64,000 nucleotides of DNA from Lutraria lutraria (GCA_964023205.1 OZ026833.1:40331137-40395136); one strand, 5' to 3'. Positions 38,897 to 53,700 are shown, counted from the stretch's first letter. The notes: generated by a model not told the origin, from the letters alone. Translations and numbers: made by a program.

Positions 38897-41594
38897 TAAT
38901 AGAGCATGTATCTGATAGATGGTCTAAGCATTGTGACATATTGTAATTTTGTGGTTTTCTGAATACCTGTTCTCAATATTCATATTACAGTTATTAGAGA
39001 TGATAATTGGGAACACATATATACATGTATACGCACATATGTAAGTCTATGGCTCATTTCATATGATTCCAGATAATATAAAAGGTTGAAACTTATAATA
39101 TGAACAAATATCAGAAAGTTATATTTTTCGTCATTTCTAATGAATAATGCACATTTCTCATGGGTAAGTTGAAGGTTAATGACTTCACATAATAGTTAAT
39201 GTTTATTGTTTATGAATTAGATCCATGGTTAATTGATGAAGTTTTTGGCTCATAAATAAATTATCATCATAACGCCTATTATCAATAAAATAAAGTTCAT
39301 TAATAATAGATAAATGTAGACAGTCATGCATATGATATGAGCCAAGAATAAATATCATGGCTCATGCACAGTTTAAGGTCCATGGATAAAATCTCTGTTC
39401 TTTTACTAGCGTATGAACCAGAAAGTCCATGGTTTAAGTATGGTCTGAGGTCCAATGATAAAAAAAAATGACAAAAATATATTCTTTTAATAATGAATGA
39501 ACAGAAAATTAAGTCCATAGTTACGAATGGCCCAAATGGACAGTGGACATACATACATATGAATAAAATGACAATAAATAGACTTTAGAGTGATTATGAT
39601 GAAATTAGAGTATGAAGCATGGATTACCTTGATGGTTTATGGATAAATAGCAATTTATTCATCAAGTCTTGGTAAAAAAGTCGATGTAAGATGTCATTTA
39701 AAATACTGAATACTGATAAAAATGCGAGTTGAACATGACGACTAAGTCACAAACATTCTATGAACAACACACATGTCAAACATTAATATAAAATATAGAA
39801 TCAAGACATTAATAGATTTTATCCCACACAGGGATGTGATTGAGGTGGAAGCTTAAGGGCTGAAATCTATCAGCAAGGGGTTTGGGGGCCATCTAGTACT
39901 TGAATTTCTTGTTGTTGCAGTTGGAAGATACCATAACAGAAAGCTTGGATGTAATTACCTTGAAATAATTATTTTGATAGGACGAGCCAGAGACATTAAC
40001 CAATCACAGGAATGGTTATATACACATTTTTTGGATGTGTATTTTTGGGTCAAAGAGAGGTCAGGACTTGGGAATGGCATTTGATCAGTTCTTCAGGACC
40101 ACCGACCTCCCCCCCCCCAAACCTTTCTCACAGGATATATGTGATTTTCAGAAATGACCTCTCCAGCATTTAATCCAAGGAAATTCGCAGAAAAATCGCA
40201 CCTCTGACACATCAAGTCAGTGAATCACATGCAGACAACTACTTGTTTTATAAGTCACTGGAACAATGTTAACAGTAACAATAATGACAACTGCTTCTAT
40301 ACTATTCCTGACAAGAGTAGAAAAACACAGAGTATTATACATATACTCATATATTAATAAATGTAAATATCTTTAAATAATCATATCTACAGCACACATT
40401 GAAACACCTTATTAAATTTGTCCAAACAACATCAGAACCAGACTGGAAAACCACTAACTATGGTAGAAAACATGATTCAATGAGAAAATGTCACAATGAA
40501 AAAAAATTTTAAATAAAGAATATTTTTTTGTCTCAGCAAAAACACAAGACATAAGAAAACACATTTTATTGAGTAAAATTAAATCACACTTTTCTTCAAA
40601 GGAACTGAGATAACATGAGTAAAAAAATATTTTGTAATGTTTTTCACAATTTTAACAAAGATCTTATCATTTAGAAGCTTTTGACATCAAATTCTCTGAG
40701 ATTCACTTCTCATGAATTAAGTATCAATTTATAAAAATATCAAATCTGAGAATCCTAGTGCCATATTGTTTTCAAATTTGAAATGACAAACAGTAATACA
40801 ATGTATATTTACTTTGATTATCCAGGCAAATATTTCTTCATACTTATACAAGGGAGGGAACTCACAAAAAACATGAGTTACTAAGGCTCTTTATTACTGA
40901 TCATATGCTTCTACTACTAGATAAATTATACTTAATTTCTAAAACAGTACTTCAATCATTCAATAAATGTTAGTGATTAGTGAATACATGGTGTATATTA
41001 CAAAAGACAACTAATTTGAGATAACAGCATAAGCACTTATCATTGTCATGTATAATTTATATATACAAATATATGTATATAGTTACAAATTATCTCTTGT
41101 GCATACACTGCAAAAAACATCCTATTTATGGTAACAATTTGTTATTTTGTTAAATTTTTCCAAATATCAAATGTGTGAAATGAGAGTAAAATATCAGATT
41201 TTTGTCAAATGGTGCTGTGACCAAAAATAATCTATTGTTCATTTGTTCTGTATAAACCTTTTAGTTTATATCATTAATAACTTATAGCCATAACTTAAAT
41301 ATAAGTACATGGTTAGACTTTCCTTTTTTTTCCAAAAAAAAAATCTACATACACGGTTTTCTGTTGCAGTTCAGAGTACACTTAATCCTAAGAAGTTTGA
41401 AATTCAGTCATTTTTCCTAAAAAATTCTGTTCATCACAACATACAGCTCCAAACTCTATGAGTTTAAACTGATACTGCAAGTAGAACCTCCCGCCCAAAA
41501 AAGTCTATAAAGTTTACATATCACATAAAGTTGGAGAATATCTTCACACACTTATACAAAAGGTCCGTTGACCATAACTATGGCAGATAAAACA
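38897..41594 (-). other. GALNT10-like 3' UTR and/or intergenic region
   Basis: No repeats recognised and no coding frame. AATAAA on the minus strand occurs at 40895-40890 and again further on. How much is transcribed cannot be told from sequence. Confidence 0.4.
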
Positions 41595-41759
41595 TTATGG
41601 CTCGTCCCATTCTTTCCGCACGGCAGTTCTATTCACTTCACTAACCAACCATCTCTGTGTTTTCGATTGTGTATCACATGGGTTCATAAACAATTCTCGA
41701 CTACCGACATCACAATCTAAACACTGGTTGCTAATTGGATGATAAATTTGCTGCGTATC
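41595..41759 (-). CDS. GALNT10: GALNT10-like last exon: lectin gamma repeat and stop
   Basis: The acceptor is tccattttag and the stop TAA is at 41597-41595. It encodes [20 protein letters not shown], then a segment with [20 protein letters not shown] and a charged C-terminus. CLDC and QRW mark the gamma repeat. Candidate AATAAA signals on the minus strand begin about 700 nt downstream (40895-40890). Confidence 0.94.
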   Translation of the reverse strand, partial: DTQQIYHPISNQCLDCDVGSRELFMNPCDTQSKTQRWLVSEVNRTAVRKEWDEP

Positions 41760-44700
41760 CTAAAATGGACAAAATACACAATACAAAATGTACCAGGTAT
41801 TTAGTATTGTAGACTTTTACATGATGTTTACCGCATAACTTAGAAAGAAAACAAAAGCTGACGCAAAGTTAATCTTGTATGTAAAACAGTTTCTTTTGAG
41901 CTCCCAAAGAGAAGACTTTTACTTAAAAGATAAATATAGTACACAAATACTCATTTCGTGGGGACATGAATTTGTGGATCTTGATTTTTGAAAAGAAATG
42001 CCTTATCTCTGCATCTCTATTTGTGGGGATTTGATTTCGTGGATGAGCCGACCCACAAATTAAATCCCCAACAAAAATTAATGATTCCACAGTATATCAA
42101 ATGGACAGATTTAATAATTTTATCCAAACAACAGACTGTACTGGTCAATTATTGATAACGACCAAGAAATACAACTAAAATTATGTACAGGGCAAAGGGG
42201 CACTTACCAAATTTAATTTAAATCTTTGATTACCACCCATCCCGTGGCAATTGAATAAAATCACAGGCGCTTTTCTAACTGATGTTGAGACGTCAAAACA
42301 AACTGTACGCTTCCTCGGACGAATATCTTTATGCCAAGTTAACTCCAAATCCTAAAAATCCGAAAATAGATAGATGAAAACAGTATGATAACTTTAAATT
42401 TATACAATATTACATTCATTTAGAACCTTAAATATAAATTCTGTCAGCCTGACAATATCAACCTCTTACCGGATGGCCACAATTAGAACATGACATGTAT
42501 TTACTCAGAGGATAAATTTATTCATTTGGGTTTAATGTTGCTTTTCAGTAGGTTTTCAGTTATAAACAGCAGTTGATTCACCTAACCAGTTTTCCTGGAC
42601 TATATTCTAACCAGTACTAACTTACCTTTCCACAAGGAACCAGCAACCTCTCCACGCAAGGAGGAAAATCAATGATGTTGTCAAATTTTTATGGAAGGGT
42701 ATGACCTACTAGTACCATGACTGGGAATTGAACCCGAATCACCAGGTTACAAATTCAGCACACTAACAACATTACTGGAACCTGGCCACAGCCTTTCAGA
42801 GTGTAAAAACTGCCAATATTTAGCAGTATGGAATATATACCCTTCAAATCCATCTTGTTCCTAGGTACAGGATAGATACTTATATCTAGGTAATGTTCAA
42901 AGAAATTTCATTACGAAACTAAAAGTACTATAATTAAGTAAAGCATTTGGTCACAATTTTCAGTACTAAGAACAAGCTAAAGAATCTGTTTTGTTGACAA
43001 AGCATGGGTTCATATAAGATTTCTAGTAAGTTTCATACATCAGATCAAATCTGCTGTGTGTCACCCATACAGGCATTTTTAACAAAAATAACACAATATT
43101 GAAAAACTTTCATTAAAATGGATATTTCAGTAATTTATCTCTCCATGCATAAATTTTAAGTACTTAGCAAGTTAGCATCGCTAAAACCATCTAGAAATAT
43201 AGGGATGGTAATATTAGAATTTTAATTATTGCACAAGATTTTCTGATCTTCTGCATAATGAAGGCTTGAAAATAAAACCTATATCATGAACAAACTATAG
43301 GAGTCTTAAATATGATATTAATTTGTTCATCTGTGATATTTGATATAATTGTTATAATATCTACATAGTAGGGTTTAACAGCTCATTAGAGCTTGTGCTA
43401 TAATTATGTTTGTTAACCAACTCTGTAAAATAAAAGTTACTTGACTTGAATACTGTGCTCAGTAAAGCTTAATACAAAAGAATACATCAGAATTCCTATC
43501 CTATGACAAGACTTATTTAAATGTTTAAAAAAAGCATCAATGTAACATGAAAATTTTATAGGTGATAAATCATACAAAAGTATACGATGTTTTTCTTTCT
43601 GAATGTTTGATAGATCTGATTTATCTAGCAGCAATACATAAGACTAATGTATACCTGCTCTCCTCCACCCACTTTGCCATCCTTTATACAATCATCTAAT
43701 TTAAAATTTTCATTTCCATTTCTAAACTTGGTATCTATACAAAGTGCTGCAGCTGACGTTCTAATCTGTTAAACAAACAAAGAAGCACAAAGGGTATATA
43801 AATAGCGAGGTCTAAACCCAACAACAGCATGTAACTAGCAAACACGGACTTCCACCAGACTTGTACTGACACATCAAGCAATATGTACAGAAAGGATTGT
43901 TTAACAAGACTTAGGTTTTGAATAAGGAAACATTGTTCACTAAGTATTCTGGGTTTAAAGCCTAGTTGAATATACAGGATGTTTAAACCATTCAAAATCG
44001 TTCATTCTATTTTGAAGAAAAAAGGAACCAAAAGAATTAATAACTCGACTATATTGAATATTTAAATAAAAAACTTGAAAATATCCATAGTATGTTTAGA
44101 TACACAAAATATCATAAAGTAACTATTTTTGATTGGATAAGAAGACGAACTGAGGCCTTCTACTCAAGGAAAATGAAACAAACTCATTTTGATGCAAAAG
44201 AATGGTGGATACTGTATAATTATGTATTCAGATTAAACTAATAATATCCTGGTACATATTACTTTAGTGTTGTGTACAAGAAACAATCAAAGCTAAGATA
44301 AAAAGACAAGAACAGTAAACCACTATTAACTTACCAGTACAGTAACATATTACAGATCTAATCCATCTCAAATCTCAACATACTGTCAGCCAGGCTATTA
44401 TAGTGAGTTTACTGAACATTAAGTACGTTCACAGCAACGTCATTTATATATAACATAAAACATTTTAATAAATTAAAACATTTCTTTCCGTAAGTAACAG
44501 ATAAATCTCAAAACAAAATATATGAGGTCATTATTTCTTTATGTTCAATGAGAAGTTCTGTATTTTACTGATCACTTTCATGTTATAGAAGATGCATAAA
44601 AAAATTTATACGTCAAAGGTAGCAAAAAACAAGAAAATGTCGCAGGTAAAGGTCATACATGTTACATAAGCCCTTTAAGAGAAAATCAAAATCAAGCAAC

Positions 44701-47700
44701 ATTAAACTGCTATAAGCTTATAACTAAACAATGTGCATTAAGTTCTTCTGTAATGAGATTTTATGTCTTGTTTTCAATGATATAAAAAATGACATTGCTG
44801 TGAAAATTCTAGTATTCCTGTAAAGCACAAATATAATCATGTTCTGCATTTATCTAGCAGTATCTACTAAATAAAGTTAAGGATGGGTTTCCAGCCTGAT
44901 TCTACATGTGTCTGTCCATATGTTACCTGATCTCCACCCATGTTGCCGTCAGACACACATTTATCCAGTATGAGATTGCTACCACTGGACCTATGCTTTG
45001 TATCAATACAGAGTTGGGCCTCTGCATTCTTATACTGTAAAGTCACACTTATAGTTAAGATAAAGTATCTTAAAAAACATATCTAAATAATATACATGTG
45101 TAGTGTAACCTTCATGATTGGTCACCTCCAAACAATAGCCACCTCCCTGTTTCAGCCAGTATACCAGTACTAGCAACCCAAATTGACATTTTACATTATT
45201 TTCACTCTCTGAACAACAGCCACCTCCTTACAACAGTTATTTTTGACCTTCTCAATGGTGGCTGTTGTATGGAGGTTGCACTGTAAAACTTTTTATTAAC
45301 ACACTATATGTAATAATAGTGAATTCATAGCTAAATCGATACATCAGTTTATATGCGTGACTTAATGTTGACTAATATTAAAAGTATCATAAGCTCCAAC
45401 TTAGTACTACCCAACCGACTTACATGAAGTTTCGGTTTTAAATAATTAGTTGGAAACCATGCAAACTTAGACAAGAAACATCAAAGGTGCCTTGAACATG
45501 GTCTTATCGTATAACTCATGAGTATTGATATAATATAAACAATAATGACATAAATTATATTGATTTTGTATACATTCAAGAATTAAAAACACATTTTGTA
45601 CGACGGACTCAGATTAATAATTCTGTTCAGCAAATCCTTGACACGTAAAAGAATAGCATACCTCTTCATACACAGAAAGTTGGACACAATACCCATATGT
45701 CTTAATTAAGATGTAAACTGGGTGACATATTTTCATAAATACTGTATTTTCATTTATTTTCGTTGGGCTCAATTTTCATGGTTTTTACTAAATTGGCTAT
45801 TTTGTGGGGACAAAAATTCGTGGATTTTGATTTTTTAATAGATGCCTTACCTCTGCATTTTAATTCGTGGGGATTCGATTTCGTGGATGAGCCGACCCAC
45901 GAAATCCACGAAATTAAATCCCCAACAAAAATTAATGATTCAACAGTATGATTATCATCATGAGCACCATTTTTAACTTCACACTTGAAGATAACTAAAG
46001 GTGCATTGTCAAAAGTTAATGATACTATGCTGTACCAGTACATAATCTAGGTACACACACCTTAACTGAAATACTGATGAGTACGTACACAATAACTGAT
46101 TGTCTAATAAGAGTTGAAATTAGATATGAAGGAACATACCTCTCCATGAGCGAATGGCGGAGGCTCCACTGGTGGGTAAATTTTAACGAGATCAAAAGCT
46201 ACTTCTTCCATGAACCACTTAAATGGCTTACACTTCAGCCTGTCTCTAACTGCTCTTTGTTCAGTAAGATCTCCAGGGTCGATGGAACGATAGTGTGGTC
46301 GCCTTTTGTACAAATATTCAGCGTATTCGTCCATCCATACTTCTGCCACTCTTCTGTAATTCTGTAGGAAAATTATAAATAGTAACAAGCATACTTCAGT
46401 ACTAATCTATAGTACTGTACAATTGCAAATGAACAGTTAATTGCACTTGGTCATGGATTACTAAAGTAAAACATAGTCCAAGGGACACAACCGTGACCAG
46501 TTTATATTTTTAACCAAACCTGTGTAAGTTACTTCCCTTGATAAACCATGGAAACAAATTTGCCCATAAATTATGAATTAATGATAAAAATTAATTTATA
46601 GATCAAAATATAAGAAACATAAATAATAATTGTTCAATAAATGCCATTCAGACAATCTAAATAATTTAACTTTAATTATTGTACATAATCATTCAAGAAA
46701 TTCACAAATTGAATTTTGATCATTATGTTAAAGTTCAGGATACTATATAAACACACTGTCCTCTTTCCACAGACGTGTTATAAGAAAGGAGAGAAGGTTA
46801 GCACTCCCCTTGATAAGGACGGAAGAGACCTTCATGGTCTTTATAACACATATAAGGCAAGTCCCTCTTACTTCGAGGGCAGCTTATATTTTTCATGAAG
46901 TCATGCATCAACATAACTCATGGAAATAGTGCATTAACAGACCACTTCCTACATAACAGTAAGTTACATAATATTCAAATGCAGACATATAGCCTAACAA
47001 ATGAAGGGTTGAAAATTAAACTTTACCCACATCATATCAATTTGTAGCATCTACATTTGATAATATCTTTGAACTTCAAATGTCAACAATGTATTCTTTG
47101 TAAACTGAACTAATTGTGAGCATTTCTGATGAAAGTATTCCATCAATAGCCAGTAAGTTACCTGGAAAGAACAGTACTTAATGTCACTTTCCAAGTGCTT
47201 GAACATACAACCTCTGTGTTGGGTGGCTGATACCCAAATACACTCGATAACATTACACTGCCTTGTACAAACAACTCTTTCTTACCCTTCCAACAAAATC
47301 ACCAACTCCAGGATTTGGAAATGGGGCAAACTTTCTGTAGATATGTCCAATTCTAGAGCAAGGAGCATCAACCATCTTTCCTCCACACTGCCAGAGCTGT
47401 ATAGAAATGAAAAGATAATTAATCATCTACATAATAAATTTCAGGGGTGTCAATAGAGCTAAATTAAAAATCCTGAAAATCATATGCAGCCAACCATTTT
47501 TGCCAAACAAGAGGCCTTCAACCACATTGTTTCCATTTTTAACTCAGTTTGTATCAAAGAAAATCCTTCTGTGCAGATTAAACTGACCATAAGTTTGCCA
47601 TTTCTTGAGATATTTTTACTGAATAACTTTTATGTTCTTCAGAAATCATAGCTCTTTCAGGACAGGCAAATCTGGAAATCCCGATATATCCTTAATTTTG

Positions 47701-50700
47701 TCACCCCTGATATTTAAACCTTTAGACCCAGGATACTTCTACCCATTCTCACATACCAGCGATCTAACTTTATCTTTTTGTTTTGCTTGAATTTTAGTCA
47801 ACCATGAAGATTTATTTCAGAATTCATAATCAAGATGGTTTAATTGGGTTTTAGCAGTGTCTATGGACAATATTCCAGTCATGTACAGCATAATGTTCAT
47901 GTAACTGTTTATACTTGACCTGAACCAAGAATCAAAGGAATAGATGGAATGATGGAGTCACCACTTCAACTTTATGTCAACTACTTTTATACATAAAGTC
48001 TTCCTCTGTAATATATTTTGAATTGTGGACTAAATTCTTGCACCATGACCACAGGCTTACACTGTGTAAGAATCTGCTACCTTTGTAAAGGCAAGCTAGA
48101 CACTTTCCTCATATGTGAAATTTGGATCCTGGTTGGGGTACGAACCCACAGCAGAAAGAGGCCAGTACTCATTAGATAAGGTGTAGTCTTATCAATCAAA
48201 GAGGCCAGTACTCAATAGATAAGGTGTAGTCTTATCAATCAAAGAAGCCAGTACTCATTAGATAAGGTGTAGTCTTATCAATCAAAGAGGCCAGTACTCA
48301 TTAGATAAGGTGTAGTCTTATCAATCAAAGAGGCCAGTACTCAATAGATAAGGTGTAGTCTTATCAATCAAAGAAGCCAGTACTCATTAGATAAGGTGTA
48401 GTCTTATCAATCAAAGAGGCCAGTACTCATTAGATAAGGTGTAGTCTTATCAATCAAAGAGGCCAGTACTCATTAGATAAGGTGTAGTCTTATCAATCAA
48501 AGAAGCCAGTACTCATTAGATAAGGTGTAGTCTTATCAATCAAAGAAGCCAGTACTCATTAGATAAGGTGTAGTCTTATCAATCAAAGAAGCCAGTACTC
48601 AATAGATAAGGTGTAGTCTTATCAATCAAAGAAGCCAGTACTCATTAGATAAGGTGTAGTCTTATCAATCAAAGAGGCCAGTACTCAATAGATAAGGTGT
48701 AGTCTTATCAATCAAAGAGGCCAGTACTCATTAGATAAGGTGTAGTCTTATCAATCAAAGAGACCAGTACTCATTAGATAAGGTGTAGTCTTATCAATCA
48801 AAGAAGCCAGTACTCATTAGATAAGGTGTAGTCTTATCAATCAAAGAGGCCAGTACTCAATAGATAAGGTGTAGTCTTATCAATCAAAGAGGCCAGTACT
48901 CATTAGATAAGGTGTAGTCTTATCAATCAAAGAGGCCAGTACTCATTAGATAAGGTGTAGTCTTATCAATCAAAGAGGCCAGTACTCATTAGATAAGGTG
49001 TAGTCTTATCAATCAATGTGTTGTGGTCAGTATTCACAGATGACCATAAAGTCTTGACTGTAGTATATATACTAAATACCAAGAGTTTGTCTAATTCATA
49101 CAAAAGGACTCAATGCTTAAAATATAGTCCAAAGATTGTGATATTTAACAAGCTTGGATATTAGCATACCTTGAATGAGAGTTCATATTGTTCTCCTCCC
49201 CAGATATCCAGACCAGGGTCATATCCTCCAAGTTCCCAGAACCATTTTCTACTAATAGCAAACAAGCCTCCAGCCATTACGGGACTCCTGGAAAAGCAAT
49301 AACAGGTTTGATAAACAGAAATACAACGAAGGATCTAAGATTTAAAGAGACAAAACAATAGACTTTTGATTAATATTTCCATATCCCGCATTTTTATTCA
49401 ACAGCAATAAAAACATTCCGAAATTCATATAGAAATATAGCACAGTATTTTTTTCAATGATATTGCAAAAAATAAGAAGCATCTGACAACATTTCTACCA
49501 GATGTGGCTAAAGTAAGGCATTGTGTAAATATGTTTTAGAGCAAACGAAACATATTTCTTATATTTCATTATCATTACATCTATTGGTCTGTATTACTAA
49601 ATCTAAAAAGCTAATGGGGCTTTAACCCAATGCCTAAAGCAAGACAAAAATCTTTCTACAATGTAGTTCCAATTTTCCAAAAGTTAAAACAAAACATTGT
49701 AAGTTTTTATATAATACCAAAGGGGTTTGTCACAAAAAAAAATCCTAAACATTTTTTCCATGTAACCCGTATACATGTATATGCACTTGACCAATGTTCT
49801 TACTACACTGACTTCAAATTTGAATATCTCAGCAATGGCTGTGTTGAATTACACGATTTTTTAAATTCTTGGTTAAAATTATAGTGTATTCATTATTTTG
49901 TTGTTTTTACAACCCGGTTGGGTGAATATTGTGCACCAAGGCCTGACAGTACAAAATTAATTATTGTGCACGGGCTACATAATATTTGGCGGGAAATTGA
50001 TTACACGTGGTGAATATCTTCTCAGACGTCCGTCCATTAAAAAAAACACAATGCCTCGTATGTCTATTCAAGATAGGGCTAGAGCTGTGGGTCTAGTTCA
50101 GGGAGGAGCATCGCATTCTCAGATATGTAAAATAATTATGCATAATTTTATCCCCTTTTTAATAAAAACGACCGATACTGTGTGCTATACGAATGTAGAT
50201 GTTCCTTACTAATCACCCATTGTTGTTTTCAGGTCACAAGAATAATGAACGTACAAAAACGATCTATCACCAGCTTGATGGCCAAATTCAGGCGAAACGG
50301 AAGTGTGGATGACCTCCGTAGGCAGCCCCGCCAGAAAGTCACAACTGCGAGACAAGACAGATTTATTGTTCTAAGTCATCTGCGCAACGGGAGATGCACC
50401 ACAGTTGAAACACCACAAGCCACCGTTAAGTGCAGAAACCGTCCGTAAACGTTTACGTGCAGCTTGTCTTGGTGGAATAGGTGCACGTAGACCATTTCGT
50501 GGACTGTCACTAACCATTTGTCATTGTAGAGCACATCTACATAGGTTTACAAGGGCTGATTGGGCGGGTGTGCTTTTTTCAGATGAGAAGCGTTTCAAGC
50601 TGTATAATAATGACGGCCGTACACGTGTCTAGAGACGTATTTGGTCTAGAGACATATTGGAGAAAGGTACACCGATGCATGCGTCATGGAAACTGAACAT

Positions 50701-53700
50701 TTTGGCAGAGGCTCAGTGATGATATGGGCAGGTATTTCACTGCATACCAAGACACCTGCTATCATTGTGAATGGTAACTTGACAGCTGTCAGATATCAAA
50801 ATGAAATTCCACGTCAGGTTGTAATTCCGCTAATTCTGCAAAACCGTAACATGAAGCTGGTGCAAGACGGTGTCACTGCACATACTGCACGATCTACCAT
50901 GAACCTCCTTCGGAACAACAGAATTCACGTACTGGAATGGCCATCAAAGTCTCAAGACCTGAATCCAATTGAGAATGTGTGGGCTGAACTTGTTAGGAAA
51001 GGCTATCGAAACCGACCTCAAAATCTTCAGCAGTTATGCATTCAAATTGTCGCAGAATGGAATAGACTTTCTCAAGCGTACTTTAGGAACCTTATTTTGT
51101 CGATGAGACAGCGATGTCAGGCGGTAGCGCGGGCCAATGGAGGATACACCCGTTATTGACAATTTTGGTACTTTGGGTGTTAACCCCTACTAGGGCTGTC
51201 CCAATATGGCTGCATACCGGTACAGTGATGAACGATATGCGTATCGTATCGGAGGTCCTGTGTCGCATTTTTTTATTTATATTTAAAAAACCTCTTAGAA
51301 TGTTGAACAACTGAACTAGATTTGCGAATTTACTCTCATATCATCGTTGACAATGCTTACGCAACTAATATCCGGGATCCCATACTCTATTTATCGACAA
51401 TAGCAGCGTCAGGTAAAACGAATTTGATGCGAATATTCAAATCTTGTCAAGTAAATATTTACTTATAAATTGTATTACGTCACCATGTAATTTTACATAA
51501 AAATATGGCAGCATTTTGGTTTGCCGATAGATGAAACAAAGAAGCACATACCTGTCTATAACAAGTGTCAACGCGTTGTCAAGTATAGTGGTAGGACTAG
51601 CAACCATAGAACACATATGTCTCGTCATCATCACATCCAAGTTGAAGGTTTCAGAAGTTCATTATTAATTTAATTTGACAATCATAACCCTGATTCTTTA
51701 AACATTTTTATATGGCTAGGTTCTATTCTTGATATAAGGTCATTTATGGGACAGAGATTAAAACTTGCTAATATTTCACATAATTATTTAATTTCAACAA
51801 TATCAACTAACATATATGTGAATCAAATTGATGACTTTAAGTACAAGACAAATTTAGTTTTAGTTTTACACCTTTTTAACAGTTAATTAGCACTTTCTAG
51901 CACCAAACAAGACATAGTGTGCAAAGTTAAAAAAAAAACACTAATATTACAATTTTCATTTCTTTGAAATACTTTTATAACGTATCGTTGATATCGCGTA
52001 TCGCTGATACCGTATCGCAATACGTATCGTATCGGCTGAGATCTGTATCAGCACAGCCCGAACCCCTACCATGATTAAACATGATTTTTTCATGATGACA
52101 CGTGATAATTGTCATGTTGATAAAATAAAATAAATGAAATATGATTGCAAGTGTATTATAATCATAGAAATTTACAATTATACCATCGGTGTAGTTAGAA
52201 CATTGGTCAACTCGCTATTTAAGATTTTTCACTTGAAACTTTTTTTATTTTTTTAAAAAGACACACCCCTTTGTATAATACCAACAAGTTGATAGCCTAT
52301 CAAAAAACTTGCCAATATCATCAAGATCGACCAATCATTATTCAAAACAAATTTGTCTAAGGATGTGTATTATTCAGTATTATAAGTTCATAACCACAGT
52401 ATAGAAAATAGTCTAAGTCTTCAATACTAACGCAAATGGTTCAGCTGGGTGTTTAAGGTCCTCTGGTAAAAGCGGCAATCTCTTATAGAAGAACTCCCAA
52501 TCAAAGGCCCCTCTAGCACCTTCATCCTGAGCCCTATAGTTGAAGTTCTCAAAGTCGATGACGTCAATAAAGGGACAGACAACGTTTCTATAGTCATCAG
52601 CGATTGGGTCTGAAAAAACATGCATTTGATTAATGAACAAGAAACGCGGCAGTGCCACGAAACCAGGTTTTCCAAGGCTTTAATACCACAGTACTCTAGA
52701 ATTATTCGCTAAGGCTTCACCTACACACACAATTTCAACACAATATCTTAATCCTTGATTAAGTTATTCACTGAAAGCTGATTTTCTATTTTTAGTACAG
52801 TAACCCAAATACAATCCCAGACTAGGTTTTGATTCAATGATGCTAAATACCAAATTTAGTCAACATTGGTCATTTCAAACTTAAGTTATTGACCGGACAC
52901 TGATTTTCTATTTTTAGTAACAGTGACCTTGATCCCACGGACCCCAAATACAATCCCAGGCTAGATTTTCATTAAAGGATGGTAAATACCAAGTTTAGTC
53001 AACATTGGTCATTCCAAACTTAAGTTATTGACCGGACACTGATTTTCTTTTTTTAGTAACAGTGACCTTGATCCCATAAACCCCAAATACAATCCCAGGC
53101 TAGATTTTCATTCAAGGATGCTAAATACCAAGTTTAGTCAACATTGGTCATTCCAAACTTAAGTTATTGACCGGACATTCATTTTCTATTTGTAGTAACA
53201 GTGACCTTCACCCCACGGACCCCAAATACAATCCCAGGCTAGATTTTCATTAAAGGATGGTAAATACCAAGTTTAGTCAACATTGGTCAATCCAAACTTA
53301 AGTTATTGACCGGACACTTATTTTCTATTTTTAGTAACAGTGACCTTCACCCCACGGACCCCAAATACAATCCCAGGCTAGATTTTCATTAAAGGATGGT
53401 AAATTCCAAGTTTAGTCAACATTGGTCATTCCAAACTTAAGTTATTGACCGGACACTGATTTTCTATTTTTAGTAACAGTGACCTTCACCCCACGGACCC
53501 CAAATACAATCCCAGGCTAGATTTTCATTAAAGGATGGTAAATACCAAGTTTAGTCAACATTGGTCATTCCAAACTTAAGTTATTGACCGGATACTGATT
53601 TTCTATTATTTTTTAGTAACAGTGACCTTGATCCCACGGACCCCAAATACAATCCCAGGCTAGATTTTCATTCAAGGATGCTAAATACCAAGTTTAGTCA

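Noticed and set aside
45750..46043. 97-codon frame on minus and 62-codon frame on plus
   Set aside because: Both come from the palindromic interior of a MITE that recurs at 38563 and 41948.
52427..52675. Second open frame over the GALNT exon at 52432-52609
   Set aside because: It is an out-of-frame shadow of the real exon.
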